A DNA stretch of 64,000 bases from CAMDBL01 sp964498125 (lineage in GTDB: Bacteria; Pseudomonadota; Alphaproteobacteria; Rhizobiales; Hyphomicrobiaceae), in assembly GCA_964498125.1 (NCBI GenBank), contig CAZCGE010000108.1:1-64000 (forward strand). Direction: 5' to 3'. Shown here piece by piece: positions 34,962-44,921 of the stretch (its first letter is position 1; the number at the start of each line of letters is the position of its first letter). Below the pieces are notes generated by a model. The model searched no databases. It was not told the origin of the DNA and worked only from the letters and a program-made list of their open reading frames with translations. Made by a program: the position numbers and the translations under genes.

Positions 34962-35577
34962 GCAGGTTCGGATCGCAGTGATCGATGACCACCCGCTCTT
35001 GCGCGAAGGGGTCGTGAGCGTATTGGCCGGCGAGGAAGGCTTCTCGGTCGTGGGCGAGGGCAGCTCGGGACCAGAAGCCATCGCAATTGCCGAGCAACTG
35101 CTTCCCGACGTGCTGCTGCTCGATGTCAGTATTCCCGGAGGCGGAATCGACGCGGCGCGCGCGGTCTCCAAGTCATGCCCATTCATCACAGTCGTCATGC
35201 TGACGGTCGCCGAGGACGAGGAGACCGTCACGTCGGCGCTGCAGGCCGGCGCGCGCGGCTACATCTTGAAGGGCATTAGCGGGCAGGAGCTGGTCAGCAC
35301 GATCTGGCGTATGCACCGCGGCGAAAGCTACATTAGTCCGCATTTGGCGGCGCGGCTGCTGGCGCAAATGGCGCCGTCCGACAACACCTCGCCCCCGGTG
35401 ACACCATCGCTCTTGACCGCGCGTGAGGAGCAAATTCTGTCGCGCGTCGTCACCGGGCAAGCCTACGACGAGATCGGCCGTGAGTTCGGACTTGCCGAGT
35501 CGACGATCAAGAACCAGATGACAAACGTGCTGCAGAAATTGCATTCTCGCGGACGCAGTGGTCTGGGAAAAAACTGA
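34954..35577 (+). CDS. LuxR/NarL family response regulator
   Basis: A 207-residue transcription regulator. The receiver (1-120) contains IDDHPLLREG, the phospho-Asp in LLLDVSIPG (about 57), VMLTVAEDEE and YILKG. The C-terminal LuxR helix-turn-helix (about 145-205) contains LTAREEQILSRVV, YDEIGREFGLAESTIKNQMT and LQKLHSRGRS. Its start lies inside the kinase gene, so the pair is translationally coupled. Targets are unknown; the neighbouring SCO1, gspD or pbpC genes are candidates only by position. Confidence 0.93.
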   Translation: MSEQVRIAVIDDHPLLREGVVSVLAGEEGFSVVGEGSSGPEAIAIAEQLLPDVLLLDVSIPGGGIDAARAVSKSCPFITVVMLTVAEDEETVTSALQAGARGYILKGISGQELVSTIWRMHRGESYISPHLAARLLAQMAPSDNTSPPVTPSLLTAREEQILSRVVTGQAYDEIGREFGLAESTIKNQMTNVLQKLHSRGRSGLGKN

Positions 35578-35628
35578 AGTCACAGCCGACGCAGCGCATG
35601 CGGCCGGACTGCCCGCGGCCCGATGCGG

Positions 35629-37824
35629 CTACTTCAGTCGGACCACAACGCGATCGACGCGGCCCTCGGCGTCGATGACCGAGAGCTTGACGAAGCCGCG
35701 ACCCTTCGGGATCCAGGCCAGCTCGCGCGTGTGCGGATCGCTGCCGATGGGCGCACCGTCGACGAGCCAGGTCAGAGGCAGGGCGCCGCCCTCCGCCTTG
35801 ATGTGAATGGGCTCGACCGCGTCGTCGATTTCGAGCTCCGCGCGATCCGGCGGGAAGGCGATTTGCACTGGACTGGTCAGGAAGGGTCCCGTCGCCAGCG
35901 TTTCGTCGACGGACTCCTGGAAGCGCTTCAAGGGCGGCGGCAGATCGGCGCCGGCAACGCGCAAGGCGCCGGTGGGAGCCACCGTCAGCGGCTGGCGCCG
36001 TTCGGCGATCCGCTGGAACGCATCGAACAGCATCGGCGCAGCCGCCGTGCGGCCCGTCAGCCCTGCCGTGGCGGCGCCATCCGGCCGGCCGACCCAGACG
36101 GCGATGGTGTGGCGGCCGTCATAACCGATGGCCCAGGCGTCGCGGTAGCCATAGGACGTTCCCGTCTTATAGGCGATGCGCCCCGTTCGGGCGCTGGTGG
36201 GAGCGGGCGCGTCCTTGAGGATATCGGTGACATACCAGGCAGCGACGGCAGGCAGGATGCGGTGTGTGCGTGCAGTGTCTGACATCTTGTCAGACACCTT
36301 TGGCACCGTCCTAGCAACGGTGTCTGGCAGGATGTCAGACACCTTGGCCACATGCCGCACCTTCACCGCCTCGCCCTGGTTGGCCAGGGCCGCATAGAGC
36401 ACTGCAAGATCGTGCAGCCGCAATCCGACGCCACCGAGCGCGATCGCCAGCGTCGGCTCGGCCCCGCTCGGCAACACCGGCTCGATGCCGAACCGCTGAA
36501 AACTGCCGACCAGCCGCGTCGGCCCGACCGCATTCAGCGCCTTGACCGCCGGAATGTTGAGAGATTGGGCCAGGGCATGACGGATGGTCACGGTGCCGTG
36601 GAACTCCTCGTCGAAGTTCTTTGGCGTGTAGCTGCCGAAGCGCACCGGGCGGTCCTCGATCAGCGTCTCGGGATGGGCAAGCCCGGCCTCGAAGGCGAGA
36701 CCATAGATGAATGGTTTCAGCGTCGACCCCGGCGAGCGGATCGCGCTCACCATATCGATGGCGCCCTGCCGGTCTTCATCGAGATATCCCGCCGAGCCGA
36801 CGTGGGCCAGCACCTCGCCGGTCTTGTGGTCGACGGTCAGGATCGCCGCTGAAAGCTTTGCGCCCAGCAGTTTGACGTGATCGCGAGCGAGCTGCTCCAG
36901 GCCGCGCTGCAGTTCTCGATCGATGGTCAGGCGATGGACGTTGACGGAGGGCGCGCGCTGCAATTCGGCATCGGCCAGATGCGGAGCCAGCATGGGAAAA
37001 TCGCGGCGCGCCCGCGGCAGGGGTTCCGTGCGCGCCTGCACGACCTCGGCCGCGGTTATGATGCGTTCGGCGACGGCGCGGGCAAGCACACGCTCGCGCG
37101 CCTCGGCCAGCGCGGCGGCATTGCGGCCGGGGCGGCGGACCTCGGGCGACTGCGGCAGGGCCACCAGCAGCGCCGCCTCGCTCGCCGTCAGCCGGCGCGG
37201 CTCCTTGCCGAAATAAGCCAGCGACGCCGCGCGCACGCCTTCGATGTTGCCGCCGAAGGGGGCGAGGCGGAGATAGAGCCGCAGGATCTCGTCCTTCGAC
37301 AGGCGCGCCTCGATCTGCAGGGCCCGCACGATCTGCCGCAGCTTGCCGCCGCCGGTGCGCTCGTGCCGGCCCTCGAGCAGGCGGGCGACTTGCATCGTCA
37401 GCGTCGAGCCACCCGAAATGATGCGGCCATGGCGGATGAGTTGGCTCACCGCGCGCGCGAACGCCAGCGGATCGGCACCCCAGTGATTGCGAAAGCGCCG
37501 GTCCTCGAAGGCGACCAGCATGGCCAGATAGCGCTGATCCACGTCCCTGGGCTGCACCGGCAAGCGCCAGCGGCCATCGGCGGTGGTGTAGGCGCGCAGC
37601 AGACGGTCGTGCCTATCGAGCACGGTGACGGAAACGGCTTCGGCGGCGGCAAGTGGCGGCGGGCCGAGACGGTAGGCGGCGATGAGGAGGGTGGCGATGA
37701 CCAGCGCCGCCGCGACAAGCGCGACCTTGGCCGTCCGCGCGATGCGGTGCAGCGCGGGGCGGGCGGGGTCAGACCCATGGGTCTGACCCCTTGTGGAGCA
37801 CGATGTCTCCGCTTTGCGCACCAC
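35629..37824 (-). CDS. pbpC: Penicillin-binding protein 1C
   Basis: About 731 residues. A transmembrane anchor near residues 32-52 leads to a GT51 glycosyltransferase domain (EDRRFRNHWGADP, GGSTLTMQVARLLEG), then a transpeptidase domain with SPGSTLKPF (SxxK), AQSLNIPAV (SxN) and YKTGTSYGYRDAW (KTG), and the C-terminal PBP1C-specific BiPBP_C domain. Starts GTG 37824 or TTG 37827 have GGGAG 8 or 5 nt upstream; the TTG at 37875 lies in a repeat and is unlikely. Two REP elements are in frame: one encodes part of the cytoplasmic tail (GQTHGSDP), one about 24 residues between SxN and KTG (KVSDILPDT to SDKMSDT). It follows the alpha-2-macroglobulin gene, the usual pairing. Confidence 0.92.
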   Translation of the reverse strand: MVRKAETSCSTRGQTHGSDPARPALHRIARTAKVALVAAALVIATLLIAAYRLGPPPLAAAEAVSVTVLDRHDRLLRAYTTADGRWRLPVQPRDVDQRYLAMLVAFEDRRFRNHWGADPLAFARAVSQLIRHGRIISGGSTLTMQVARLLEGRHERTGGGKLRQIVRALQIEARLSKDEILRLYLRLAPFGGNIEGVRAASLAYFGKEPRRLTASEAALLVALPQSPEVRRPGRNAAALAEARERVLARAVAERIITAAEVVQARTEPLPRARRDFPMLAPHLADAELQRAPSVNVHRLTIDRELQRGLEQLARDHVKLLGAKLSAAILTVDHKTGEVLAHVGSAGYLDEDRQGAIDMVSAIRSPGSTLKPFIYGLAFEAGLAHPETLIEDRPVRFGSYTPKNFDEEFHGTVTIRHALAQSLNIPAVKALNAVGPTRLVGSFQRFGIEPVLPSGAEPTLAIALGGVGLRLHDLAVLYAALANQGEAVKVRHVAKVSDILPDTVARTVPKVSDKMSDTARTHRILPAVAAWYVTDILKDAPAPTSARTGRIAYKTGTSYGYRDAWAIGYDGRHTIAVWVGRPDGAATAGLTGRTAAAPMLFDAFQRIAERRQPLTVAPTGALRVAGADLPPPLKRFQESVDETLATGPFLTSPVQIAFPPDRAELEIDDAVEPIHIKAEGGALPLTWLVDGAPIGSDPHTRELAWIPKGRGFVKLSVIDAEGRVDRVVVRLK
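36275..36343. repeat. REP doublet inside the pbpC coding sequence
   Basis: Two related palindromes in 69 bp. GTGTCTGACA (36275-36284) pairs with TGTCAGACAC (36288-36297). GGTGTCTGGCA (36319-36329) pairs with TGTCAGACACC (36333-36343) with one wobble. The loops are TCT and GGA. Length is a multiple of three, and the pbpC frame stays open through it. Confidence 0.88.
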
Positions 37825-37887
37825 CAAGCTTGCTCCCAGTTGAGAGAGTCTTTGTCTACAAGGGGTCAGACCCAAGGGTCTGACCCC
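37765..37887. repeat. Two GGGGTCAGACCC-family palindromes around the pbpC start
   Basis: Perfect 12-bp stems with 2-nt loops at 37765-37790 (loop AT) and 37862-37887 (loop AA), separated by 71 bp. The first lies inside pbpC downstream of its probable start; the second lies between the alpha-2-macroglobulin stop (37903) and that start. The ends of the intervening segment (CTTGTGGA, TCTACAAG) are nearly complementary, so the pair could fold into a larger hairpin. Confidence 0.9.
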
Positions 37888-37902
37888 GTCCGATTCGCCG
37901 GG

Positions 37903-40900
37903 TCACTCCTTCCCCGTCACCTCGAGCCGGCCACTCGCCGTGCGGGCGTGGCGCTCGGGGCGGTACATGTCCTCGACGGTTGCGGCGGGATGCACGAAGC
38001 TGCCCGGTGTGACCGCGCGGACGATGTAGGCGACGGTGGCCTCGGAGGCCGGCTCTTTCTTGGCGTCGTCGTCATCGTCGTCGCCGCGCCGCCGTCCACC
38101 CTGCGCGTTGCCGCCGAAGAAATTGAAGGCGGCGACGAAGCGGTCGTCGCGGAATTCGGTGTGCTCGGGCTTCACGGTGGTCTTCAGCCAGTCGAGCGTC
38201 TTGATGTCGCCGCCGTCGACGAGCCGCGGGTTTTCGATCTCGAGGCCCGCCGGCAAGCGATCGACCAGCAGGATGCGGCCGCCGGTCTCCTGGGCCTCGA
38301 CCTTCAGCACCATGACGAGGCGGTCGTTCTGCCTGACCTGGCTCGTGCCACCGGCGAGACTCGCCAGCTCGACTTTCTTGCCGTCGAGCGTGTAGACGCC
38401 GCGTTCGATGGTGAAGCCCTTGGCAGCCGGCGGCTCGGGCGTCAGCGCCGAACCGGTCACCGAGATCACCGCATCGACGGCCAAGTCGCCGACATTGCTG
38501 ATGGTGATGGCGCCGGATTTCAATTCCTCAGCCGTCAGTGAGCGGTGCAGCGGCCCCTTGTGTGGTTGGCCACTCACCGTCAGCGTCGTCTCCTTGGCGC
38601 TGTCGGTCAGCGCGTTGGCGGCCAGCAGCATCCAGGCCTGCTCCTGCGTCGAGGTATGCGTGCGGGCCTGGTAAGCCTTGGCGATGACGGAGACGAGACG
38701 CGGCGCCTCGCCACGCACGACATTGGCTTCGCTCGCCAGCGTCACCAGGGCAGCACCGTCGCGCAGCTTCGAGCCGTAGTCCTGGCGCGACGCCGCGTCC
38801 TCGCTCGAATCGAGGCTGGCGATGGCGGCGCGGAATACAGCTTCCGCACGCGGCTTATCGCCGGTCATGGCCAGTGCCGCACCGAGATGGGCCTGGGCCA
38901 GCGGCGTCGAGAACCGATCGAGCCGGGCGTCGGCGAAGTAGCGCAGCTCGCCCAGGGGCGCGCGGCCATTGCGCGCCAGCACGTACATGGCATAGGCGCG
39001 CGCCTCGCCGCCCTTCTCGAAGTCCTGGGCGTAGGCGACGAAGCTCTGCAACCGGTCGAGGGCCTGCGTGAAGGCCAGCGGCTTGACGGCGACGCCCGCC
39101 TCCCTGGCCCGCGTCAGGAAGTCGGTGACGTAGCTGGTCAGCCACAGGTCGGCGTTCCACGGGCCCCAGATGCCGAAGGCGCCGGAGGCGTCCTGCATCT
39201 CGAGCACGCGCTCGACAGCCTTGGCGACGCGCGCCTTGATCTCGCTGTCGGCGGCGATGCCGATGCGCGAGGCCACCGCGTTGGCATAGAGCAGCGGCAG
39301 CGCGCGGCTGACGGTCTGCTCGGCGCAGCCGTAGGGATAGCGGTCGAGCGCCGACAGCAGGCCGGGGACGTCGAGGGCGGCATGCGGACCGACGCTCAAG
39401 GCAATGCGCGTGCGGCTGGCGATCAGATCCTGAGCCAGATCCTGCGACAGCGTGAGCTTGCCGCCCTTGGCCGCCAGTTGGCTGACCGTCGAGCGGCGGA
39501 TGTCGCCGGCCGGCACCTTGACGTCGAAGGTCAGCGCGCGCCTGACGTCGATGCCGCCGGGGCCGGTGACGGCGACGCGGTATGTAGCGAGGCCGATCTC
39601 ACTCGGTTTGACCGTCAGGCGCTCCTGGCGCCGCTCATTGGCCTTGAGCGTCACGTCGCGGGCGAGCACGCTGGATTTCACCCCGCCGATGTCCTGCTCG
39701 ACCACGACCTTGTAGGCCGCCTCCGCGCCCTCGACGTTGTGCAGGTCGAGTTCCAGGCGCACGGCGTCGCCGAGTGTGATGAAACGCGGCCCGGTGGCGA
39801 GCAGAGCGATCGGATCACGGACGATGACATCGGTGCTGGCCGAGCCGAGCTTGTCGCCGCTCCAGGCGATGCCGGTGACGCGCACGGCGCCATTGAAGTC
39901 GGCCATCTGGAAGTCGACCCTGGCGGCGCCGTCGGCGCCGACCTTGACGATGCCGGAGTGCAGCGCCACCAGCTTCTCGACCGGCGGGCTGCCCTGCATC
40001 GCCATGCCGCCAGCGGCGTCGCCGCCCGAGCGCAGGCGTCCGCGGTCAGCGCGCATGCCGTCGATCAGCCGGCCGTAGTAGTCGCGGATGTCGACGCCCA
40101 TCTGCCGCTGGGCATGAAACCATTTTTCCGGTTGCGGTGTCTGATAGCGTGTCAGGTTGAGAATGCCGGCATCGACAGCGGCCAGCGTGATCCGCGCCTC
40201 CTCGCCGCTGGCCAGTCCCGTGAGCTTGACGGGCACTGACAGCATGCCGCCCGACTTCACCTTGGCCGGCACGTCGAGCGCCATGGTCAGTGTGCGTGCG
40301 GCCTGGTCGAGGCCGAGCCAGGCAACGCCGACAGCCCGCGTCGGCATGCGCTTCGCCCGCTCGTCCATCGGCCGGTAGAGCATCGCCGTGACATAGGCAC
40401 CGGCGCCCCAGTCGCTGGCGACGGTGATCGGCACCTCGGTGCGGCCGGCCGCGACCTCGACCTGCCTGGTTGCGAGCAAGCCGTTGGCCAGCACGGCGAC
40501 CAGCGCCTTGCCGCCTTGTTTCGTGGCGATGCGCAGGCGCGCCGTCTCGCCCGGCTTGTAGCTTGGCTTGTCGAGCGCCACCTCCAAGGTCTCGGGGCTG
40601 TCGGCCTCGTCGGCGGTGGTGTGCCAGCCGGCCTGAAAGGTCATGCTGGCGGCGGCCGTCTCGGGGGCGGCGGGATCGGTGACCTCGAGCTGGTAGCGGC
40701 CATAGTCGACGCGCGCGCCGATGCGGGCCGGTGTGTCGGCGCGCGTCACGATACTGCCGCCTGCGAGCAACCGTTTTTGAGTGGCGGACTCCCAGCTCCA
40801 GCGGCCATCCTGGCGGAACCATTGCCAACTCGTCTCCAGCCGCACGAGCTTCCAGTGCAGCTCTCGGCCGGCGACCGACTTGCTCGCCGGATCGAGGGCA

Positions 40901-43236
40901 ATCACGTCGAAATTCGCCGTCTCGTTCTCGCCGGGGCCGTCGGCGCCGAAGGCCGGTTTGAGGCCGATGCGCGGAAGGCGCAGGTCGACCGGAACCGTGA
41001 CGCTGCGCTCGATGGTGCGGCCACCGGATTCGCGCAGCCGCACGATGACGTCAGCCTCGAGTGGACGCGCGGTCTTGGTGACGGGAGGCAGCGACACCTG
41101 CAGCACGGCCGTGCCATCGGCCGCCGTCGCCGGCAGGCCTTCGAGCGGCTTGCGGACCGGCGCGATCTTCTCGTCGTTCTGGCCGAAACGGTAGCCGGCG
41201 AAACCTTCGACATCCTTGGTTGCGGGTTTGACGACGATGTCACCCTCGATGGCGAGGCTGGCGGCGGGCGGGCCGTAAAGATAGCGGCCGGCGACCTTGA
41301 GGGTGGCGGTGGCATCGATGCTGAGTACGGCGCTGGCGGCATCGAGCTTCAGGTCGAGACGTTCGGGCACAAAGTCCTCGACCAGGAAGGAGGCCTGCGC
41401 CAGTGGGTTGGCCTTGGGGTCGGTGTAAACCTTCGCGCGCCAGGTGCCGGTCATCGCCGAACCGCCGAGCGACAGCGTGGTCAGCCGGCCGCCGAGGCCT
41501 TGATCGGCCAGCACAAGACGCCGATGCTCGACGCCATCGGGCCGCGTGACGACCAGCGTGACGGGCAGCGTCGCGGCTTTGGCTGCTTTGTCGCGCACCA
41601 GCGCGGTGAGGTGCACGTCCTCACCTGGGCGATAAACCCCACGTTCGGCGAACAGGAATGCGTCGATCGGTCCGGGCGCCACGCGCCCCTTGACGCCGCG
41701 ATCGGTGAGATCGAAGGCCGCGGCCGACAGATCGAGGAAAGCGTAGTCGCCGACCCCGGCTTCGGCGACGAGGATGGCCGGCGCCAAGCCGCCCTCGCCG
41801 CGCTTCAAGCCGGCATCGAAGCGCGCGTAGCCGCTGGCGTCCGACCGGGCCGTGGCCAGCACCTCGTTGTTGCGGGCGATCAAGCGTACACTGGCGCCAC
41901 CGACCGGATCGGCGGTGGCCAGCGAGCGCACGAAGGCGTGGACGCCGTCGTCGCCGGTGAGCGCCGTCAGGCCGAGATCGGAGACGACGAACCACTGCGT
42001 CGCCCAGCCGTTGTCGTCGTCACTTTTCTTGGCCGACGGGCGTGCGACCATGGCATAGACGCCGGGCTCGAGCCGTGGGATTGCCTCGCTGACTGGAAAC
42101 GCCGTTGTCACCTCCTCGTTGAGTTTCGCGGCAATCTCGAACTCGCCCTGGTAAACACGGGCACCGGAGCGGTCGCGCAGTTGCTCGATGTCATGGGAAT
42201 AAAGCTGCTTCTGGAAGTCGCCGCCCTGGATGGCGCCGGCCAAGTTGCGATCACCGATGCGATAGATCTCGACCGCGGCTTTCTCGGCATTGATGCTGAC
42301 GATCGGAATGCCCTGCTGGCCGCGCGCCGGCAGCACGTAACTGCGGCCCAAGAAGCGCACGGTCGCGGAGCGATCGCGCATGTAGGCCTGGATCTCGGCG
42401 GTCTTGATCAGCTCCTCGCCCCCCTCGGCGGGCAGACCGGCGCGCACCTGGATGACATAGCGCTGCCCGTGCCGCAGGCCTTCGACGCACAACTGCTTGG
42501 TGTCGGCGGTGACGCTTTGCGGGTCCCGGCCGTCGACGCCAAGGTACTTCGACCACTCGACATTGCCGCGCGCCAGCGGCTCGGAGAACAGGATGCACAG
42601 GCGCGGCGACGCACCCTCGGAGTCGAGCTTGTGCTCGGTGATGCGGAATCCGTGCTCCTCGCGCAAGGCCACGTAGGCGGCGCGCACCTCGGCGTTCTCG
42701 ACCAGGGCGAGGCTCGCCGTCAGCGCTTCCATCGCCGGGCGCCATTGTGCGCGCCGCTTCAAGGCATCCGCCAACACCACGAGCGCGTGCGCCTTCAGCG
42801 CCGGTGCGGTGGCGCGCTGATAGGCCGTAAACGCTGCGCCCGCCGCGTTGAGCGGCAAACTGAAGCGCTCGCTCGAAGTCTCCGTCACGGGCTTGATGGC
42901 CAACAGGGCGCGGGCCAGGGCCAGCCAGGCTTCGGCGTCGCGGGGGTCGGCCGTCGCCGCCAGCGCATAGTGGTTGGCGGCAGCACGCGGATCGGCGGCG
43001 CGCGCCTTGTCGCCGGCGGCCTTCAGTTCGCCCGCCTTGGCCTTGCCAGGCTTCTGCGTCGCCTTGAGGTGCGTCTCATGGCGCTCCGCCTCCTTGGCAA
43101 TCGCCGCATTACCGAAGGGCTTGGCCTGTGCCCGCGTCGCGGCCGGCGATTGCGCGACGGCGGGTTGGGCGAAAACCGCAAGCGCCAGCGCCAAGGCGGG
43201 CAGCAGGGCGTGGATCAGCCGTTGTCCGAAGGCCAT
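37903..43236 (-). CDS. Alpha-2-macroglobulin family protein with thioester motif
   Basis: About 1777 residues, a periplasmic protease-trapping protein. A signal peptide (MAFGQRLIHALLPALALALA, then cleavage at PAVA) has no lipobox, so unlike E. coli YfhM it is probably soluble. An N-terminal helical region rich in Ala and Lys (to about 170) precedes macroglobulin-like beta domains. The thioester site reads YPYGCAEQTVSRAL (CAEQ, about residue 1303), followed by the alpha/alpha toroid and the receptor-like C-terminal domain. A Asp-rich DDDDDD loop lies about 50 residues before the end. The ATG at 43236 has GGGGAAG upstream; 43263 is an alternative. It is followed by pbpC; the two families act together in envelope repair. 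Confidence 0.93.
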   Translation of the reverse strand: MAFGQRLIHALLPALALALAVFAQPAVAQSPAATRAQAKPFGNAAIAKEAERHETHLKATQKPGKAKAGELKAAGDKARAADPRAAANHYALAATADPRDAEAWLALARALLAIKPVTETSSERFSLPLNAAGAAFTAYQRATAPALKAHALVVLADALKRRAQWRPAMEALTASLALVENAEVRAAYVALREEHGFRITEHKLDSEGASPRLCILFSEPLARGNVEWSKYLGVDGRDPQSVTADTKQLCVEGLRHGQRYVIQVRAGLPAEGGEELIKTAEIQAYMRDRSATVRFLGRSYVLPARGQQGIPIVSINAEKAAVEIYRIGDRNLAGAIQGGDFQKQLYSHDIEQLRDRSGARVYQGEFEIAAKLNEEVTTAFPVSEAIPRLEPGVYAMVARPSAKKSDDDNGWATQWFVVSDLGLTALTGDDGVHAFVRSLATADPVGGASVRLIARNNEVLATARSDASGYARFDAGLKRGEGGLAPAILVAEAGVGDYAFLDLSAAAFDLTDRGVKGRVAPGPIDAFLFAERGVYRPGEDVHLTALVRDKAAKAATLPVTLVVTRPDGVEHRRLVLADQGLGGRLTTLSLGGSAMTGTWRAKVYTDPKANPLAQASFLVEDFVPERLDLKLDAASAVLSIDATATLKVAGRYLYGPPAASLAIEGDIVVKPATKDVEGFAGYRFGQNDEKIAPVRKPLEGLPATAADGTAVLQVSLPPVTKTARPLEADVIVRLRESGGRTIERSVTVPVDLRLPRIGLKPAFGADGPGENETANFDVIALDPASKSVAGRELHWKLVRLETSWQWFRQDGRWSWESATQKRLLAGGSIVTRADTPARIGARVDYGRYQLEVTDPAAPETAAASMTFQAGWHTTADEADSPETLEVALDKPSYKPGETARLRIATKQGGKALVAVLANGLLATRQVEVAAGRTEVPITVASDWGAGAYVTAMLYRPMDERAKRMPTRAVGVAWLGLDQAARTLTMALDVPAKVKSGGMLSVPVKLTGLASGEEARITLAAVDAGILNLTRYQTPQPEKWFHAQRQMGVDIRDYYGRLIDGMRADRGRLRSGGDAAGGMAMQGSPPVEKLVALHSGIVKVGADGAARVDFQMADFNGAVRVTGIAWSGDKLGSASTDVIVRDPIALLATGPRFITLGDAVRLELDLHNVEGAEAAYKVVVEQDIGGVKSSVLARDVTLKANERRQERLTVKPSEIGLATYRVAVTGPGGIDVRRALTFDVKVPAGDIRRSTVSQLAAKGGKLTLSQDLAQDLIASRTRIALSVGPHAALDVPGLLSALDRYPYGCAEQTVSRALPLLYANAVASRIGIAADSEIKARVAKAVERVLEMQDASGAFGIWGPWNADLWLTSYVTDFLTRAREAGVAVKPLAFTQALDRLQSFVAYAQDFEKGGEARAYAMYVLARNGRAPLGELRYFADARLDRFSTPLAQAHLGAALAMTGDKPRAEAVFRAAIASLDSSEDAASRQDYGSKLRDGAALVTLASEANVVRGEAPRLVSVIAKAYQARTHTSTQEQAWMLLAANALTDSAKETTLTVSGQPHKGPLHRSLTAEELKSGAITISNVGDLAVDAVISVTGSALTPEPPAAKGFTIERGVYTLDGKKVELASLAGGTSQVRQNDRLVMVLKVEAQETGGRILLVDRLPAGLEIENPRLVDGGDIKTLDWLKTTVKPEHTEFRDDRFVAAFNFFGGNAQGGRRRGDDDDDDAKKEPASEATVAYIVRAVTPGSFVHPAATVEDMYRPERHARTASGRLEVTGKE

Positions 43237-43543
43237 GGGTCGCTTCCCCGAGCTTGGTTGCATGGATCACGTCGCCGGACGGCCATCGCACCGTCGCACC
43301 GGCAGTCATGGCCAGCGTCGGTCCAACTCGTGGCCGGAAAGTGTCGGTAAGGTCGGCACTTATCCTTAAATCGGGCGGTTTGGCGGATTTTTCCCCTGCG
43401 CGTCCACAGGCCATGATCGAGCTGGTTTGCCGCGCCGATCCGAGGGCGTGCAGCAACAGGCGTTTGCCTGACATGCGCGATGGAGTAGATTTCGATGCGG
43501 CGCGAGCGGCAACGCCCGCCCGACGTTGAACAGGGAGTGAAAC

Positions 43544-44620
43544 ATGACAGTCAGCAGCATGCTACGCACCGGGGCGGCCGCAATTCTTGGCCTCGCGGCG
43601 CTCGCGTCCGCGGCGTTGGCGCAAAATTATCCCGCGCCGCAGGAAGGCGTTTTCGTGGCCAAGGACTTCCGCTTGCACACCGGCGACGTCCTGCCGGAGG
43701 TCACGCTCGCTTACACGACGGTCGGCGCATCGACAGGGCAGCCCGCGCTGATCCTGCACGGCACCGGCGGCTCGGCGCGCTCCATGTTGACGCCCGCCTT
43801 TGCTGGCGAATTGTTCGGCCCCGGCCAGCCGCTCGACGCCAGCAAGTATTACATCATCATTCCGGACGCGCTCGGCGCCGGCAAATCATCCAAGCCGTCG
43901 GATGGGCTGAAGGCCAAGTTCCCCAAGTACAACTATAACGATATGGTTGCGGCCCAGTACAGGCTCGTCACCGAGGGCCTCGGCGTCAAGCACCTGCGGC
44001 TCGTGATGGGCAATTCCATGGGAGGCATGCACACCTGGATCTGGGGCACGACGTATCCCGACGCCATGGATGCCTTGGCGCCGATGGCGTCGCAGCCGAC
44101 CGAGATGTCGTCGCGCAACTGGATGATGCGGCGGCTGATGATCGAGACGATCAAGGCCGACCCGGATTACAAGGACGGCAATTACACGACGCCACCGAAA
44201 ATTGCGGCCATTGCCAACGTATTCTATGCCACCGGCACCAACGGCGGCACGCTCGCCTTCCAGCACTTAGCGCCGACACGGGCGGCTGCCGACAAGATGA
44301 TCGATGATCGTCTCAAGGCGCCGTTCACGGCCGATGTCAACAACTTCCTCTACCAGTGGGAGTCCTCGCGCGACTATAATCCGGCTCCCGGCCTGGAAAA
44401 GATCACTGCGCATCTGCTGGTCATCAACTCGGCCGACGACGAGCGCAACCCGCCCGAGACCGGCCTCATGACGGATGCGCTGAAGCGCGTCAAGAACAGC
44501 CGCCTGCACCTGATCCCGGCCAGCGCCGATACGCGCGGCCACGGCACCACAGGCATGGCGAAATTCTACAAGAAGGAGCTGCAGGAGCTGCTGGAAGCCG
44601 CGCCCAAGCGGACGATGTAG
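43544..44620 (+). CDS. Secreted alpha/beta hydrolase (homoserine O-acetyltransferase-like fold)
   Basis: A 358-residue periplasmic or secreted hydrolase. A signal peptide ends near ASAALA/QN (residue 25). The fold contains LILHGTGGSARSM, the nucleophile elbow GNSMGGMHTW (Ser about 163), INSADDERNPPE (Asp about 300) and ADTRGHGTTG (His about 333). The layout with LAYTTVG and MGNSMGG resembles MetX-type transferases, but the signal peptide and short length indicate an esterase-like role. AGGGAG lies 7 nt before the ATG. The 3-prime end is followed at once by a REP cluster. Confidence 0.88.
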   Translation: MTVSSMLRTGAAAILGLAALASAALAQNYPAPQEGVFVAKDFRLHTGDVLPEVTLAYTTVGASTGQPALILHGTGGSARSMLTPAFAGELFGPGQPLDASKYYIIIPDALGAGKSSKPSDGLKAKFPKYNYNDMVAAQYRLVTEGLGVKHLRLVMGNSMGGMHTWIWGTTYPDAMDALAPMASQPTEMSSRNWMMRRLMIETIKADPDYKDGNYTTPPKIAAIANVFYATGTNGGTLAFQHLAPTRAAADKMIDDRLKAPFTADVNNFLYQWESSRDYNPAPGLEKITAHLLVINSADDERNPPETGLMTDALKRVKNSRLHLIPASADTRGHGTTGMAKFYKKELQELLEAAPKRTM

Positions 44621-44803
44621 GCTGGCTGGGGTCGGTTCGGGGTCAGACCCTGCGGGTCTGACCCCACGTTCAACAGTCGCAGGTCGGCACATGGGGTCAG
44701 ACTCGCAGGGTGGGTGGTCGGGGTCGGCCGAACACCAGCTGCGCTGACCCTCGATAACGAAAGCAGTCGCCCGCCGATGCAATTACAGCCCCCGCCTTCC
44801 GCG

Positions 44804-44825
44804 ATGTAACGTTATAACGTTACAT
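44804..44825. promoter_or_regulatory. 22-bp perfect palindrome, operator-like
   Basis: The half-site ATGTAACGTTA is followed immediately by its exact complement; each half contains the self-complementary TAACGTTA. The site precedes a ribosome site (AGAGGA at 44835-44840) and ATG at 44847, so it looks like the control region of a repressed gene. No adjacent regulator gene of a matching class is visible. Confidence 0.55.
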
Positions 44826-44846
44826 ACAAAAAGCAGAGGAATGTGC

Positions 44847-44921
44847 ATGGGTGGACCTGGGAAGTTTACCCGGCGCCGAGGTATTGGCGCGTTTCTTTCG
44901 TTTCAGACCCCGCGGGTCTGA
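44847..44921 (+). pseudogene. Truncated reading frame behind an operator-like dyad
   Basis: ATG with AGAGGA 6 nt upstream; the frame gives 24 residues beginning MGGPGKFTRRRGIGAFLSF and ends at a TGA inside a REP element. It looks like the promoter and first codons of a lost gene, cut by the REP composite. The original function cannot be told. Confidence 0.35.

Noticed and set aside
38545..43350. Very long plus-strand frames opposite the alpha-2-macroglobulin gene
   Set aside because: They are GC-driven antisense frames with Arg/Gly/Ala-rich composition; the opposite strand has a signal peptide, macroglobulin domains and a thioester motif.
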